From Lotus japonicus (Eukaryota; Streptophyta; Magnoliopsida; Fabales; Fabaceae), in contig NC_080046.1 in assembly GCF_012489685.1 (NCBI RefSeq), positions 4,873,449 to 4,937,448 on the forward strand: a DNA stretch of 64,000 nt, given 5' to 3'. Both the position numbers and the translations under genes were made by a program. Shown here in pieces: positions 9,779 to 21,453 of the stretch (positions within the stretch are counted from its first letter, which is position 1; each line of letters opens with the position of its first letter). A model generated the notes under the pieces. It was not told the origin of the DNA and made no database searches. It was given only the letters and a program-made list of their open reading frames with translations.

Positions 9779-11050
9779 TGTTGGTAAATCCGCAAGTGTA
9801 CGAATCCACCCGGTTTTAAATATCGAACCACAGGGATTGTGAGTGACTAAATTCAGTTTAAGCTTTGAGTATGAAGGTTTGTATTATTGAATAAGAGATA
9901 TGTTGAAGTAGTAATAAGGAAAAGGAAAAATAAAAAGACAATTCAGAAAATAACATGCTTTGGGTTCTTGTTCAACTAGTCAATTCAAGTACATCATTCT
10001 AAGCACATGTTCTCATGGATCTCTCCTTGATGATATAGCCTCACATAAGCAATTCTCTCATACTAAAAGCTAAGCCCAATTCCTTGTGTACTTAGTCATT
10101 TATATGAGGTTTTAGATCATGCAAATTCAGGCCATCAAACCCCAACCCTTCCTATATTCCTAGTAGCAAGTATAGAAGGGGTAATCCCAAATCGGTTCCC
10201 TAATCTATAACAAACTTCCGTTCTGATTATAGAATAGTATAAAGCAAGCATGCATACAAGCTTAGATTGAAATTCAGAAAATGGAATTCAAGGGAAGAAG
10301 AAGAACATGTGGGAAAGAACTTAAGATTATAACTCAAATATAAAAAGTCTTACAAAGAAATCCAAAGCAAAAGAAGAGAGATTAGCCAAGCATGGCTAAG
10401 AACCTGAATTACAAGCTTGGGAACCCTCTCACACTCTCCTAGATGCTCCTCTACCTCTGAGTTTATGTAAAAATGAAAGTAGTATCAAAGATTACAAAAG
10501 AAAATGACTAAAATCCTATTTATAGGCAAAATTCCCGAGTCTGGGCTGTTCTGGGCGCTCAGGCGCCAATTCAGAGCGCCTGAGCGCCAATTGCATGCCC
10601 AAAACATGCTTTCTGGAGCTAATTGGCGCCTAGGCGCCCATTCCCAGCGCCTAGGCGCTTAAGCTCGCCTAAAAAGGACTTTTTGGCTTCTGAAACTCCT
10701 CTTTTCAATCCTTTTTAAGTTCTTCATCAATTCCATGCTTCTTGGCCTTCTTTCTCCTTCAGTTTCTGCTCTCCAAACCTAACCAACAAGTCAAGGAAGA
10801 TTCTAGAAGCTCCAAGAGCTCATTAGCACAAGAGGTCCTTCATAAAACACAACAAAACCATGCAAGTCCTAAACTTTACTTAAAATGCAAGAAAACTACC
10901 TATAAAACTACTAAATTACCAAAACAAAATAAAGACTAAAGAAAAGAATAAAAATGCATGAGAATGCATGAAACACTACATGAGACACAAGAAAAGACTC
11001 AAAACCTACAAGGAAAAACCATAAAAACATCATATAAACCCGGGTCATCA
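9779..11050 (-). repeat. 5' LTR of the nested LARD-like element
   Basis: Near-identical to 7022-8304, lacking 22 bp near 10040 and carrying an extra agccaagcatggc-type 10-bp duplication near 10385. Ends GGGTCATCA at 11050, directly followed by Tat sequence. Confidence 0.88.
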
Positions 11051-11341
11051 GCTTTCCAGGCGGTCGTTCCTGATTTCCCGGTGGTCGTCCTTTTCAGTTT
11101 CTTGGTAAGTTCTTCTCGACTTCTTCTGCCTTTTATTTTCCTCTCCTTCTCCTCCTAGCTCCGTTCTCTAGGGGTTCTTAGGGTGCGTCTTTTCGGGTGG
11201 GGCGGTCCGTGGGCCGGTCCTCCGGCGCAGGGTTTGCTCTCCCTGCCGGGGACAAAGGCGGATCCTAGTGGTTTTTCCCTTTGAGTCGTGGTCAATAACT
11301 TGAAATATTGAAACGACGTTTTCCCTTGCGCAGGTTTAAGT

Positions 11342-13426
11342 ATGACCGGAGCTGAAAAGAAAAAGGGTAAAGCGGTCGGGGTGGCTCCAAGCCGAAGATG
11401 AGAAAAGACGCTCCGAAACGGAAGAAGATCGATCGAAAGAAGTGGCCTCACTTGGAGGGTGAGCGGGCGCCATTGGACGACTGGTGCAGGGAGATATTGA
11501 AGATCGAGTCCTGCTACGCTAATGAGGACGAGGGGCACTTCCGGAGACAGTATTACCTGTCTGAGAAGCAGATCGGCCCTGGGCATGACGTTTTTGCCCC
11601 TGGCGCGAAGGAGAGGCTCTCGCAGACCCCCCCGTTCGGCATCTACATGCATATTTATACGATGAAGAAAGTGAAGGTGCGGATGCCGCTAACCGACTTT
11701 CAGGTCGCGGTGCTGCGGCATATGATGGTGGCGCCCTCCCAACTCCAACCGGGGGGTTGGGGTTTTGTGCGCGGTTATGAGACCGCTTGCGCGCTTTTTG
11801 GGAAGGAGCCGTCCCTGCCCCTCTTCTTCCATCTCTTCGCGGTCGCCCACACCCAAGGTCATGGTGGTTACGACATGGTGACGCTGAGGACGGTGTTCCC
11901 GATATTCAAAGCTTTTGCAGACTCATATAAAGATTTCAAGGATCAGTTCTACTGGGTGGCGCCGACCTCACCGCCTCCTTTCTGGTGGTTCGAGCCGGGG
12001 CCGACTTGCGGAATGCGGCCGCGGTTCCCACTGGCCTGGAACGCGACCCATTATAGAGAAAAGGTGACCTCATTCAGCATTCTGACGAGGGCGCCCTATC
12101 GGAGACCGACTTGGAATTCAAGCGGTTGTTGATGGGCGCCGTCCGTTACATCATGGAGGGGGACAAGAAGGTCCCGGTTCGTCCCCTTCGCTGTTATGAT
12201 CTGTGTTCTTACAGCGTTCGAAGGAACGCTAAGTTACTACGTAAGTTATTTACTTGTGATACATTTCTCCGTTTCTTTTTCCTATCTCGAGTGCTAATGT
12301 TGTTTTCATATCTGGGCAGGCGGCCTGGCGGACATTGACAGGACCTTGTTGGACGCGCTGCGAGTTGAAGACAGACAGTCCACGGATGAGGAGGTGGACC
12401 AAGAGACCGATGCTGCCCAGGGGGAAGAGGGGGGTGCTGAAAATCAGCCCCAGCCCGACCCGGAGGATGGGGGCGGGGCTGAAGTTGGGGGACCTCTGGG
12501 TCGGCGAAGAAGGTTTCTCTGGAGGCCGATCACGGGTCCGATCCCGTTCAGGGGGAAGGGCAATCGGTTTCCGAGGAAAAGGATACTCGGGGCCCGGCCT
12601 CAAAGAAGCGCAGAGTGGAGGGCCATCAGGACCATGCCGATGGCGAAGGGCAGGGCTCCGAGTCGGAGCGGGCAGAGCCCGTCACCGTGGTAGCCCCCCC
12701 CCCACAAGGCTTTCGATTTGGGGTCCTAGGGCCGGCAACTGTCGGGAGCACCTGGAGCAGATCAACGATCTAGTGCTGATGGAGAACGACCAAAAATACT
12801 TGGGTGGTCGGGAGCCTGCTGGGCTCCTTAATTATGTTCTCCGGGCCTCACTGAAGACTGCTTCCGCTGTCAGGTATCTCCAGTTGTCGACCATTTCTGA
12901 ACTGGAGGAGCTCAGGGAGAAAACTGAGAAGGACGACCAGCTGATATCCTCCATGAGCAAGGAGTTGGAAGAGGGGTGCTCCGCGATCGAAGAGCTAAGC
13001 AAAGCGCTGGACAACATGAAGCTCGAGAATGAGCAGCTGAAGAAGAAGGTCCAGGACGGCGATGCGGTTCGTCAAGATTTGGAGGCGCGGCTGAAGGTTG
13101 CGGAGGGGAATGTTGAGACTGGTGCGGCTCGCTTGAAGGAGGCCGAGGCCGCTTGGTTGAAGGAGCGAGAACAGAGTTCGGCCGTGAAGAAAGAGCTTGA
13201 GAACAGGGTATCCTCTCTAAAGGCTGACAAGAAGAAATTGGCGGCCACCGTGTCAAAGATCAACAAGGCCTCTTTTAACAATGCGGTGAGCCAGCTTGCG
13301 GTTGTCAACCCGGGTTTGGAGACGGCTCCAGTCGGATATCGAAAGGTGGTCTCTGGGGGACGGATCGGGACTGTGGATTCCCAAGGGAGATTTACCCCGA
13401 CCTTCCCGGAGGAGCAGGCACCCTGA
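11342..13426 (+). pseudogene. Antisense Transposase_28-like / coiled-coil gene of the Tat element
   Basis: Runs opposite to gag-pol. A 5'-leader intron (11105 GTAAGT to 11333 CAG) precedes the ATG at 11342; a second intron is 12241-12319 (GTAAGT...GGGCAG), and joining it gives an uninterrupted LLRGLADIDRTLLDALRVED. The N-terminal half contains PFGIYMHIYTMKKVKVRMPL and GWGFVRGYETACALFG, resembling Pfam Transposase_28 (putative gypsy-type transposon). The C-terminal 250 residues are Glu/Lys-rich coiled coil (about 12900-13260), ending at 13426. Frameshifts lie near 11395, near 12070 and in the acidic/Pro-rich stretch 12430-12700, so this copy is broken. Antisense ORFs of this kind are known in Tat elements; their role is unknown. 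The nested LARD separates it from its likely TATA box at 6905. Confidence 0.75.
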
Positions 13427-13991
13427 GGGGATTGTAATTTCATTTTGTTTCTAGTCTTTTTTTTTGTTCAAGTGTTTGGAGCCGCTCTGGGCTATTGTAA
13501 CCGTTTGTAATGACAACTCCTAATATTAATGAATAGATTGTTCGGTTTGTTTTACTTCCAACCAATGTTATTTGACTTACCCAGTTGGGTCTTGTGATTG
13601 TCCCGGTAGGACTTTTTAATTTTGGCGTTTCGCGTGGTCTTGTAGTTATTGTGCCCCGAGGGCTTTTAGATTCCAGGCGCGTGGGTATTTTCGTGCCCGA
13701 TGGGTCTTTCGATTTGTTGTGCCCGGTGGGTCTTTTTATTCGGTGCCCGGTGGGTCTTTTTATTTTGTGCCCGGTGGGTCTTTTTAACTCGTTGCCCGGT
13801 GGGTCTTTTGAATTTCCTCGATCGGCACCCATGCGAAAATAACTTTAACAAAACGCTCCCTCTTGATTCATTAAATAATGCAAGTGTGCCCTTCGGTTAC
13901 AAGAGGAGGACTGGAAGCAGTTCCTTGATTCTAGACTTAAGAATATAAAAGAAAAAACAAAAACCGGGTTTTAAACATTCATTTGGCCAAG
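13427..13991. repeat. Convergent 3' region with a GTGCCCGGTGGGTCTTTTT tandem repeat
   Basis: The antisense gene (ending 13426) and pol (ending 13992) converge here. 13430-13550 has AT-rich polyadenylation-like sequence for the plus strand (taatattaatgaata). 13690-13815 is an array of about four to five units of 27-29 bp with the core GCCCGGTGGGTCTTTT; the short open frames over it are products of this repeat. Confidence 0.65.
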
Positions 13992-16900
13992 CTAGCTGTA
14001 GTAGCGGTTCAAGTTGGTGGCGTTCCAAGTGCGGGGGATCTCTTCCCCAGAGAGCTTTTCCAACTTGTAGGCGCCGGTGCCGGTTGCTTCAGTTACTCTG
14101 TATGGGCCTTCCCAGTTGGCGGCCAATTTCCCTCGCTCGGTCCCTCGGGCTCCGATGCTGGCGTTGCGGAGGACTAAGTCCCCAGGTAGGAACGTGCGGT
14201 GGACGACCTTCTTGTTGTAGCGGATGGCTGCATGCTGCTTCGCGATCAGTTCCCTGCAGTTAGCGACGACTCTCCTTTCGGCGAGAAGGTCCAGGTCTTC
14301 ATTGATGAGCTGGGCGTTCTGCTCCGGGTCGTAGCCCATGGTACGAGCGCTCAGCTCTCCAATCTCCGCTGGGATAACCGCCTCGGTGCCGAAAGTTAGG
14401 CGAAACGGGCTCTCCCCAGTCGTGGAGTGCGGAGTTGTGCGGTATGCCCATAGGACATGATCGAGCTGCTCTGCCCAATTGCCCTTGGCGTCGTCCAGTC
14501 TTTTCTTGAGTCCTCTAAGGATTACTCGGTTTGCCGCTTCAGCTTGTCAGTTCGTCTGGGGGTGTTCCACAGAGGTGAAGTGGTGCTTGATGTGAAGTCT
14601 GTCCACGAGCTCCTTGAATCCTTTGGAGGTAAATTGTGTGCCATTGTCGGTAATCAGGACTCCAGGTACCCCGAACCGGCTGATGATGTTCTTGTAAAAG
14701 AAACGTTGTATGCGGGCTGAAGTGATAGTTGCAAGGGGCTCTGCCTCAATCCACTTGGTGAAGTAGTCTACCACGACCACCAGGTGCTTCAGCTGTCCCG
14801 GGGCGGTTTCAAAGGGTCCCAAGAGGTCCATTCCCCATTGGTGGAAAGGCCAAGGGGAGACCATATTCGAGAGTTGTTCGGGTGGAGCTAAGCGATGGTC
14901 GGCATGCTTCTGGCACGGGTCACAGTGTTTGACGTGGTCGGCAGCGTCTTTCTCCAGGGTGGGCCAGTAATAGCCGGCCCGGAGGACCTTTCTTGCCAGA
15001 GAACGCCCGCCGGGGTGGTGGCCACAGCTGCCCTCATGGATCTCTGCGAGCACATACTCTGCTCGTTCCTTTGACAAGCACTTGAGGAGCGGAGTGGAAA
15101 ATCCTCTCTTAAAGAGGTCACCGTTTACGATGGTGTACCAGGAAGCACTTCTAGTTAGCTTCTTTGCCTCCAACTTGTCGGGTGGTAGCCAGCCCGTTGT
15201 GAGGTTCTTAACAATTGGGGCCCTCCAATCGTTGTCTGCGCCAATGCTCAAGGTGTTGACTCCAGCGGGACGGTCGGGGTTTGAGACGTAAGGGTGGGCA
15301 TGGGTGCCCTGAATGACTGTCCTGTTCAGGCCGGGTTTCCCGGTGCTAGCCAGCTTTGCTAGGGTATCCGCGTGGTCGTTTTGAGCTCTCGGGACGTGGC
15401 GGAATTCTACCTTACGGAAGGTTGCAGCCAGCCGTTTTAGATGGGAGAGGTATTGTTCCAGAATTGGGTCCTTGGCCTGTGCTTCGCCGTTAGCCTGGGA
15501 GACCACTAGTAACAAGTCGCAGCAGAAAAGTATGTCCTGCGCCCCCAGGTCTCGCGCCGTCACCAGACCGGCTATGCAAGCTTCATATTCAGCTTGGTTG
15601 TTAGTGGCTGGGAAATTAAAGCGCAGCGACTGTTCTACGACCATCCCTGAGTTACTTTGGAGGACGATCCCTGCGCCGCCCCCCTCTTTGTTGCTCGAGC
15701 CATCCACATGGACGACCCAGGAGATTTCTGCTGGTGGGTCTTCATCGCTCGTGAGTTCCACCAGGAAGTCTGCTAGGACTTGCGCTTTGATCGCACGTCT
15801 GGGTTCGTAGCGAATGTCATGCTCAGATAACTCGATCGACCAACCCACCATTCGCCCGACTAGATCTGGCTTATGGAGGACTTGTTTGACCGGTTGATCC
15901 GTGCGGACAATGATGCTATGAGATTGGAAGTACCTTCTGAGCCGTCTGACAGTGGTTAGGAGGGCGAGTGCAACTTTCTCGAGCATCTGATATCTGAGCT
16001 CAGCTCCCTTGAGCAAGCGACTGACGAAGTAAACCGGAAGTTGGACTCCCGCCTCCTCTCTTACCAGTACGGAGCTCACAGCCTTGTCTCGAACAGCTAA
16101 GTATAAGTACAGGGGCTCCCCTGGCTTTGGACTTGACAGGATCGGTGGAGAGGTGAGAATCTCTTTCAGCCGGGAGAAAGCCTGTTCAGCCTCTTCCGAC
16201 CAGGTAAAGTTCGCTCCTTTCTTTAGTAAGGCATAGAGTGGTAGGGCTCTTAGGGCGGCCTTGGGTAGAAATCTTCCGATTGCTGTCATCCGTCCCGCCA
16301 ATTACTGGACTTCCTTGACCGTCCTAGGGCTTTTCATTTCTACAATAGCCTGGCACTTCTCGGGGTTTAGTTCAATCCCATGGCTTGTGAGCATATATCC
16401 CAAGAACTTCCCGCTCTTGACTCCGAAGGTACATTTTTCGGGGTTGAGGCGCATATTGTGTTTCCTCAACTGTTCGAACACCACTGCCAGATCGGCTGCA
16501 TGGTCGCCTCCCTTTGGTGTTTTCACGATGATGTCATCAATGTAGACTTCGACTGACTTCCCAATAAGCGCCCCGAAGATTCTGGTCATCATTCGTTGGT
16601 AGGTGGCCACCGCATTTTTCAGGCCGAATGGGAGCATAGTGTAGCAGTACGTCCCCCGATTGGTGATAAAAGCGGTATTTTCTTCGTCGTATCTGTTCAT
16701 CGGAATCTGGTTGTACCCAGAATACGCGTCCATGAGGGACAAATATTCGTACCCCGAGGAGTTGTCCACCAGGGCATCGATGCTTGGGAGGGGGAAAGGA
16801 TCCTTAAGGCAGGCCTTGTTCAGATCCGTGTAATCAACGCACATCCTCCACTTCCCATTGGATTTTTTCACCAGAACCACGTTCGAAAGCCAAGTAGTGT

Positions 16901-18305
16901 ACTTGACTTCGCGAATGATCCCGACCTTCAGAAGTTCCGTCGTCTGTTCCCTGATCACTTCTTGCTTCTCCGCGCTCATCTGTCTCTTCTTCTGGGCCAC
17001 TGGCTTGAAATTTCGGTCCACTGAAAGCTTGTGACTGCAGAATGTTGGGTCGATGCCCGACATATTCGCGGACGACCAGGAAAATAAGTGCCCATAACTC
17101 TTCAGGAGGGCCTCCAGTCGGTTTGAGAGATCCTGAGGGAGATCTCGTGCCAGCTTGGTGGTTTGCTCGGGGCCACGACCGACCTGAATAGGTCGTGCCT
17201 CCCCATCCGGCTTAAGACGCTGATCCTCTCTGGATTGGTCCACCCGCGGGTCGATGTCGGTCAAGCATGCTCCTGCTCGGAGGTGGAAGCTTTCGACTCT
17301 TTTCCCGTCGTCGGGCTCTTTCCTCTTGCGATCCTCTCGCGCCAATCTGCAGCTGGAGTTGTAGCACCCCCTGACCATGGTTAAGTTTCCGCGTACGGAA
17401 ACCGCCCTTCCGGCCCATGGGTACTTCAACATCAGGTGGTGGGTGGAGACGATGGCCCGGTAGACATTGAGGCTTGGTCTGCCGATTATGGCGTTGTAGG
17501 CTGTTGGGCATTTCACCACCAAGAACCGGGCCTTGACAGTCCTGCAAACATCAAGGTCTCCTAGGGAGAGGTATGCATCAAAATATCCTAATGGCAGAAC
17601 TCTGTCCCCAGTGAACCCGATCAAGTCGTGGTCATAGGGGATCAGGTCTTTTACAGATAAGCCTAAGGTTTTATAAGCATCATAAAACATTATGTCAGCA
17701 GAACTACCTGTATCAATGAGTACCCGTCGTACCTTACCGTTTGCGATGAGGGCCTCCACGACAATCGGGTCGTCCTCCTCGCCGGTGTCTGTGCGGTAGT
17801 CGTCTTCTGTGAAGGTGATGGGTACTTTCTGCTGTGGTGGCCGGAGGGAGCTAGGACGCGGCCGTCCAGCTGCTGACATGATGACCCGAGTGCTCCTCTT
17901 CCGACTGTTGGTTGATGGTCCGCCGGCGGCCCATCCTCCAGCAATCGATCCGACACTGACCAGATTGGTCCCGTGGCGCCTTCGTACGTCATCGTGGTCC
18001 CGCCGATCTGGAGATCGACGCCGATCCGGACTCCTACGACGGTCGGGGCTCCTGCGTCGGTCGGGACTACGGCGATGACGGGGGCTCCTTGCTCGAGTGG
18101 GTGTGCGGGCTCGGTTCCTGGGAGGGGTTCGGGCACGGGGGCTCGGTTCCTGGGAGGGGTTCGGGCACGGGCCCTGGGCGGGGTGGGTGACCTTCTGGGA
18201 GGTGGTGAACGTGGACGAGGGAGGTCGCCCGAGGAGAGGGCGACGTACTTTGACAATCTCCCGACTCTGATTAGTTCTTCTACCCTGTCTTTCAGGTTCA
18301 GGCAT
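13992..18305 (-). pseudogene. Tat element pol: protease, RT, RNase H, archaeal-type RNase H, integrase
   Basis: Read on the minus strand from about 18305. Order: Arg/Pro linker with SPDRRR repeats; aspartic protease (LIDTGSSADIM, about 17710); reverse transcriptase (MDAYSGYNQIPM, PFGLKNAVATYQ, YIDDIIVKT near 16535); gypsy RNase H (about 15790-16270); second RNase H (HVDGSSNKEGGGAG near 15700, then NNQAEYEA); integrase zinc finger (about 14930-15030, HHPGG...CDPCQKH), catalytic core (GMDLLGP near 14830, ITDNGTQF near 14645), and C-terminal part to the stop at 13992. One frame is interrupted by in-frame stops at 16302-16304 and 14547-14549 only. It is out of frame with gag, so at least one frameshift lies upstream in the linker. 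Copies the RNA genome and inserts the cDNA. Confidence 0.9.
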
Positions 18306-19717
18306 TCGTCCGTGTTATGACCGGGACTGTCATGAAATTCGCAAAACCTTTTGGAATCCAGCTTATCCCCCCGCGTGAGAAGTGGGGGGGGGGGTTTGTC
18401 CCTGAGGTCGGTGGAAGCTCTCTCCCGCAAGATGCGTGAGAGGGAAGAGTTAAGGGGGGTGTAACTATCGAACTTCTTCCGTTTCTGCTTTTTCTCATCC
18501 TGGCTCTTCCGTCGAGGCTCGCGATCGCGCTTAGTCTCGCCGGGGTCTCGGGTTTTTTCAGAGGGCTTATGGCCTGGGTTTTGATTGGTGGACCTCAATG
18601 TCGCCGCTTCCTCCATGTTAATATATTTCTCTGACCGGTTTTGAAATTCCTCCAGTGTCCCGACTTTCTTTCCGTCCAAAGAAGTTAAAAAAGGGCCTGG
18701 TCTGAGCGCCTGTCGTACCAAGATCAGGCGGACTTGGGGGAGGAGGTCCGGAATGTCTCCCGCTTCTTTGTTGAAGCGGTTAAGGAAAGCCTTCAGGGAT
18801 TCCTTCTCGCCCTTCTTGATTAGGGCCAGTGTTTCTTCTGACTTCGGAATGTTTCTCACCGAGGAATACTGGGCTAAGAAGCTTGACATGACTCCTTTCT
18901 AGTTGTGAATGGAGTTGTTGGGGAGGTTTTGGAACCAATTCATTGGGCCTTTCCCCAAGCTCATCGGAAAGCAGCGGCAGTAGATCGGGTCAGTAGCCTC
19001 GGCGTACTGCATGGCTCCCACGAAAAAGTTGATGTGCTCCGTCGGGTCGGAGTCACCTTCGTAGAGTTTCATGTTAGGTCTTGACCATCCCGGGGGAAAA
19101 GGGGTCGCCATGATGTCTGGAGAGAGGGGGCCGTTGATAGTCTGCGGTAGGGCAACCAGAGTGCCATGCGGGCGGACCGGATCCCGGAGCGGCTCCCTGG
19201 TGGAAATCGGGCTCCTCCGCCCGGAGTAACTCCTGCGCGGGGAGTGGTACCTGCGGTGATGGGAGGGTTGATTCACGGCTCTTTCTGTGGTTTGTTCTTG
19301 GCCATGGTCGTTTTGGTAGTTCGAGGGGGGTGGTGGTCTTCTTCCCGTCTCCCCCTCTTGAGAGAACGTCGGATCTTGTCTCGGGCGTTCTTCCAGTTCC
19401 TCCAATTGATGGAGGCGTGCTCGGAGGGCGCGGATCTCGGCCCGAGTGTTGCGGGCCTGGACATTGCGTTCCTGCCCCACGTCCGGAGGGTGCTCCTCCT
19501 CCATCGCCCTGACTCGGGCCTCAAGTCTGCACAGTGCATCGTGCGCTGCGTGGGGGGTGAGGATCCCTCGTTCCGGGGATCGTCCCCGAGGCGGAGTTGG
19601 TGGAGTAGTCCTCTGGGGTTGGGGGGAGTGTTGGCGGTTCGCGGACTCGTCCAGAGTTTCTACGTGGCCCTCGGGAGTTCGGTTTAAACGGCGAGAGGTT
19701 TGTCGTGTCTCTACCAT
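17690..19717 (-). pseudogene. Tat element gag
   Basis: Starts at ATG 19717 (MVETRQTSRRLNRTPEGH). A Pro/Arg-rich N-terminus with a short coiled coil (about 19370-19500) is followed by the capsid-like part (YEGDSDPTEHINFFVGAMQ, CFPMSLGKGPMNWFQNLP) and by SLKAFLNRFNKEAGDI. A CX2HX4HX4C motif (CEFHDSPGHNTDEC near 18320-18365) replaces the usual CCHC knuckle, as in other Tat elements. One in-frame TAG at 18899-18901 interrupts it. Past about 18200 the true product should enter the pol frame; a perfect 30-bp tandem duplication (tcctgggaggggttcgggca twice, 18110-18175) sits at the frame change and probably caused it. Confidence 0.85.
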
Positions 19718-19775
19718 CGCGTGTTGCTGCTGCTCTTGTCTCTGACGGCACGTGGTGAAGGAAAAGTTTACTCGA

Positions 19776-19793
19776 TCCCCACAGACGGCGCCA
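19776..19793 (-). other. Primer-binding site of the Tat element
   Basis: Minus-strand TGGCGCCGTCTGTGGGGA starts 2 bp after the 5' LTR. It is a common Tat-lineage PBS; I do not assign the tRNA with certainty. Confidence 0.8.
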
Positions 19794-19795
19794 AA

Positions 19796-20307
19796 TGATC
19801 GGGAGGATCACGGGAGCTGGGGGCAGCCAAGAGAAGGGGTGGAACCGGTGCGCTGGAAGGGCAGAACAGACCCGGGAGGGGCTCCTGCATGGGACTCCAA
19901 TGCCAAACTAAGTAGGGGAATCGAGTAAGGGGGTAGCAAAGTGAAGAGATTAACGTACCTTAGAGTGAGTGAGTTGCCCCCTTTATATACACGTTGGAGT
20001 ATTAGGGTTGGAGCCATGCAACGTCATGCATGGCCCGTACCGGTGGGTTGAGGGCCGTTGGATCCTCCTGCTCCCTCTGCGGTTTGCAGTGATCCAACGG
20101 CTTAGATTGCCTAGGGGCCCACCATCCAACCACCCTAGTTCCGTAGGGTGGTTAGCCTAGGTCAACCCCTAGGTGGTGGGGTCCATGCCCCAGAGGCAGG
20201 AGAGTGGCGTCTGGCTCGTGGTCAGGGCCCGGATATCCTTCCCCGGTCGTCCCACTTGGGTCCACTCGGGTGGCAATGAACGGGCGTGTTCCACCCGTCC
20301 CAGAACA
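19796..20307 (-). repeat. 5' LTR of the Tat element
   Basis: 512 bp, plus-strand TGATCGGG to CAGAACA, followed by target duplication GTATG at 20308-20312. Contains CCCTTTATATACACG near 19979 (minus-strand GTATATAAAGG), a good TATA box for the minus-strand genomic RNA. Confidence 0.93.
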
Positions 20308-20524
20308 GTATGCATGGGTAAAACCGTAAAAGAAAATAAATAAAGAATTCCAGACGCACCAATTACTTGTTACTAACATAATTTGGGATGATACTAAAGT
20401 TCAGTAACAACAAAATGAAAAAAAAAAGACTTACAAATACGAAACAATTTAAGATAACGTTTACAAAACTACAAAACAGGACAGAAGCATGTGTCGTACT
20501 ATCTGTGTGCTTTTGGCATGTAGA

Positions 20525-21255
20525 ACTAATCCATTGAAGATGACTTTGACATCTCAAGCTCCTTGACAACTTGCTTCATGGTAGGGCGAGAATATGGGCT
20601 CTCAGTCAAGCAGGAACTTGCTGTCCTTGCAATTGACACCAATTCGTTAGCAAAAGTTATTCTGGGATCTGAGAGACGTGGGTCTAACTTATCCATCAAT
20701 TGAGTGGGATCAAGTGTTGATGATAGCAAGGATGAAGTCATGAAGATAACTCTTCTCCAGGGTGCTTTCCATAAATCACTTCCAATGCTAATACTCCAAA
20801 ACTATAGACATCACATTTCTCATTTACTTCCATTGTGTAGGCAAGTTATGGGACAAATAAGATGTACAAAAAAATTAGGAAAACAAACATGGGAATAGAT
20901 GCAGATAATTACGAAACAATTATATATTTGAACAGATTAAAGAAATGGAATTAACCTGGAGTAGCGTATCCAAAGGTGCCTGCAAATGTGGTCCAATTAG
21001 TTGAATCAGGATTCAGAAGCTTAGTTGTTCCAATGTCTGAGATATGAGCCAAGTATTCTGAATCCAAAAGAATATTCTTGTTTGATATATCTCAATGATC
21101 GTTAGGTGGTGAGCAATCACGTACGGTGCATGTAGCATAAAGCACTGGCTACATCTTTAATGACATTCACCCTCTTATTCCACTCAAACGCACCTGCTTG
21201 TTCACCATCTTTCAAAACCATATCCACACTACCTTTCTGCTCCCGCTGCACTTGA
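20525..21255 (-). pseudogene. LRR receptor-like kinase fragment (C-terminal kinase half)
   Basis: Read right to left: SVDMVLKDGEQAGAFEWNKR, VNVIKDVASALCYMH, a frame-broken catalytic loop, then SDIGTTKLLNPDSTNWTTF and GTFGYATP up to a GTTAAT donor near 20958. After an intron-like gap it continues [30 protein letters not shown], and finally TLDPTQLMDKLDPRLSDPR to SMD at 20526. This is the kinase of an LRR-RLK of the MIK2-like group. Defects: stops and frameshifts in the HRD loop (about 21090-21130), DFG read as DIG, an acceptor lacking AG near 20872, and a frameshift near 20745. The LRR and transmembrane parts are absent. Its 3' end lies 218 bp from the Tat insertion. Confidence 0.8.
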
Positions 21256-21453
21256 TCTAACTCTCCAAGATCAGATGCTTCTACCCAGAGCACCATAAAT
21301 TGTCGTTCGCGAACCAGCCCTATGACACTGGTTCGCTCAGCATCAAGTTTGTCCTCGGGTTGAAGAGAAGTGGTTGTGGTTGTGGCGGTGGGCTAGTGGC
21401 GGCTGAGAATGATAAATAGAATGAGAGAGTGTGGCGGCTAGGGTTAGGATTGG

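Larger units (their letters stand above)
7009..11050 (-). mobile_element. Non-coding LTR retrotransposon derivative (LARD-like), nested in the Tat element
   Basis: Two direct repeats of about 1.28 kb (7022-8304 and 9779-11050) flank a 1.47-kb internal region with no coding capacity. A primer-binding site complementary to tRNA-Asp (minus-strand TGGCGCCGTTGCCGGGGA) at 9755-9772 next to the right LTR sets the orientation as minus. The LTRs differ at about seven positions plus small indels (22 and 10 bp), so it is young. The left border shares ggcgccaaaaact with the right LTR's PBS side, and no convincing 5-bp target duplication was found. Shares tRNA-Asp priming with the Athila element at 22177, but the LTRs are unrelated. 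Confidence 0.85.
5975..20307 (-). mobile_element. Tat-clade Ty3/gypsy LTR retrotransposon (with nested insertion)
   Basis: Complete element on the minus strand: 5' LTR 19796-20307, primer-binding site 19776-19793, gag-pol 19717 down to 13992, an antisense gene 11342-13426, polypurine tract 6447-6461, and 3' LTR 5975-6446. A perfect 5-bp target duplication GTATG lies at 5970-5974 and 20308-20312. Pol carries a gypsy RNase H followed by a second, archaeal-type RNase H before the integrase, the hallmark of the Tat clade (Ogre/Retand/TatI-III). LTRs differ at about four positions by eye plus one 40-bp indel, so insertion is recent. A 4-kb non-coding LTR element (7009-11050) is nested in it. About 10.3 kb without the nested copy. 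Confidence 0.92.

Noticed and set aside
7009..11055. 5-bp target duplication for the nested LARD
   Set aside because: Candidates at both borders (cgtaa or aaact versus gcttt) do not match.
11155..11652. 165-aa minus-strand frame
   Set aside because: Shadow of the antisense Tat gene and its leader intron; no family features.
12832..13443. Minus-strand frames of 61-123 aa
   Set aside because: Antisense shadows of the coiled-coil part; Ser/Pro-rich as expected from complementing Glu/Leu codons.
13585..13948. Overlapping frames on both strands with repeated VGLF/HRAQ units
   Set aside because: Translation of the tandem repeat array between convergent genes.
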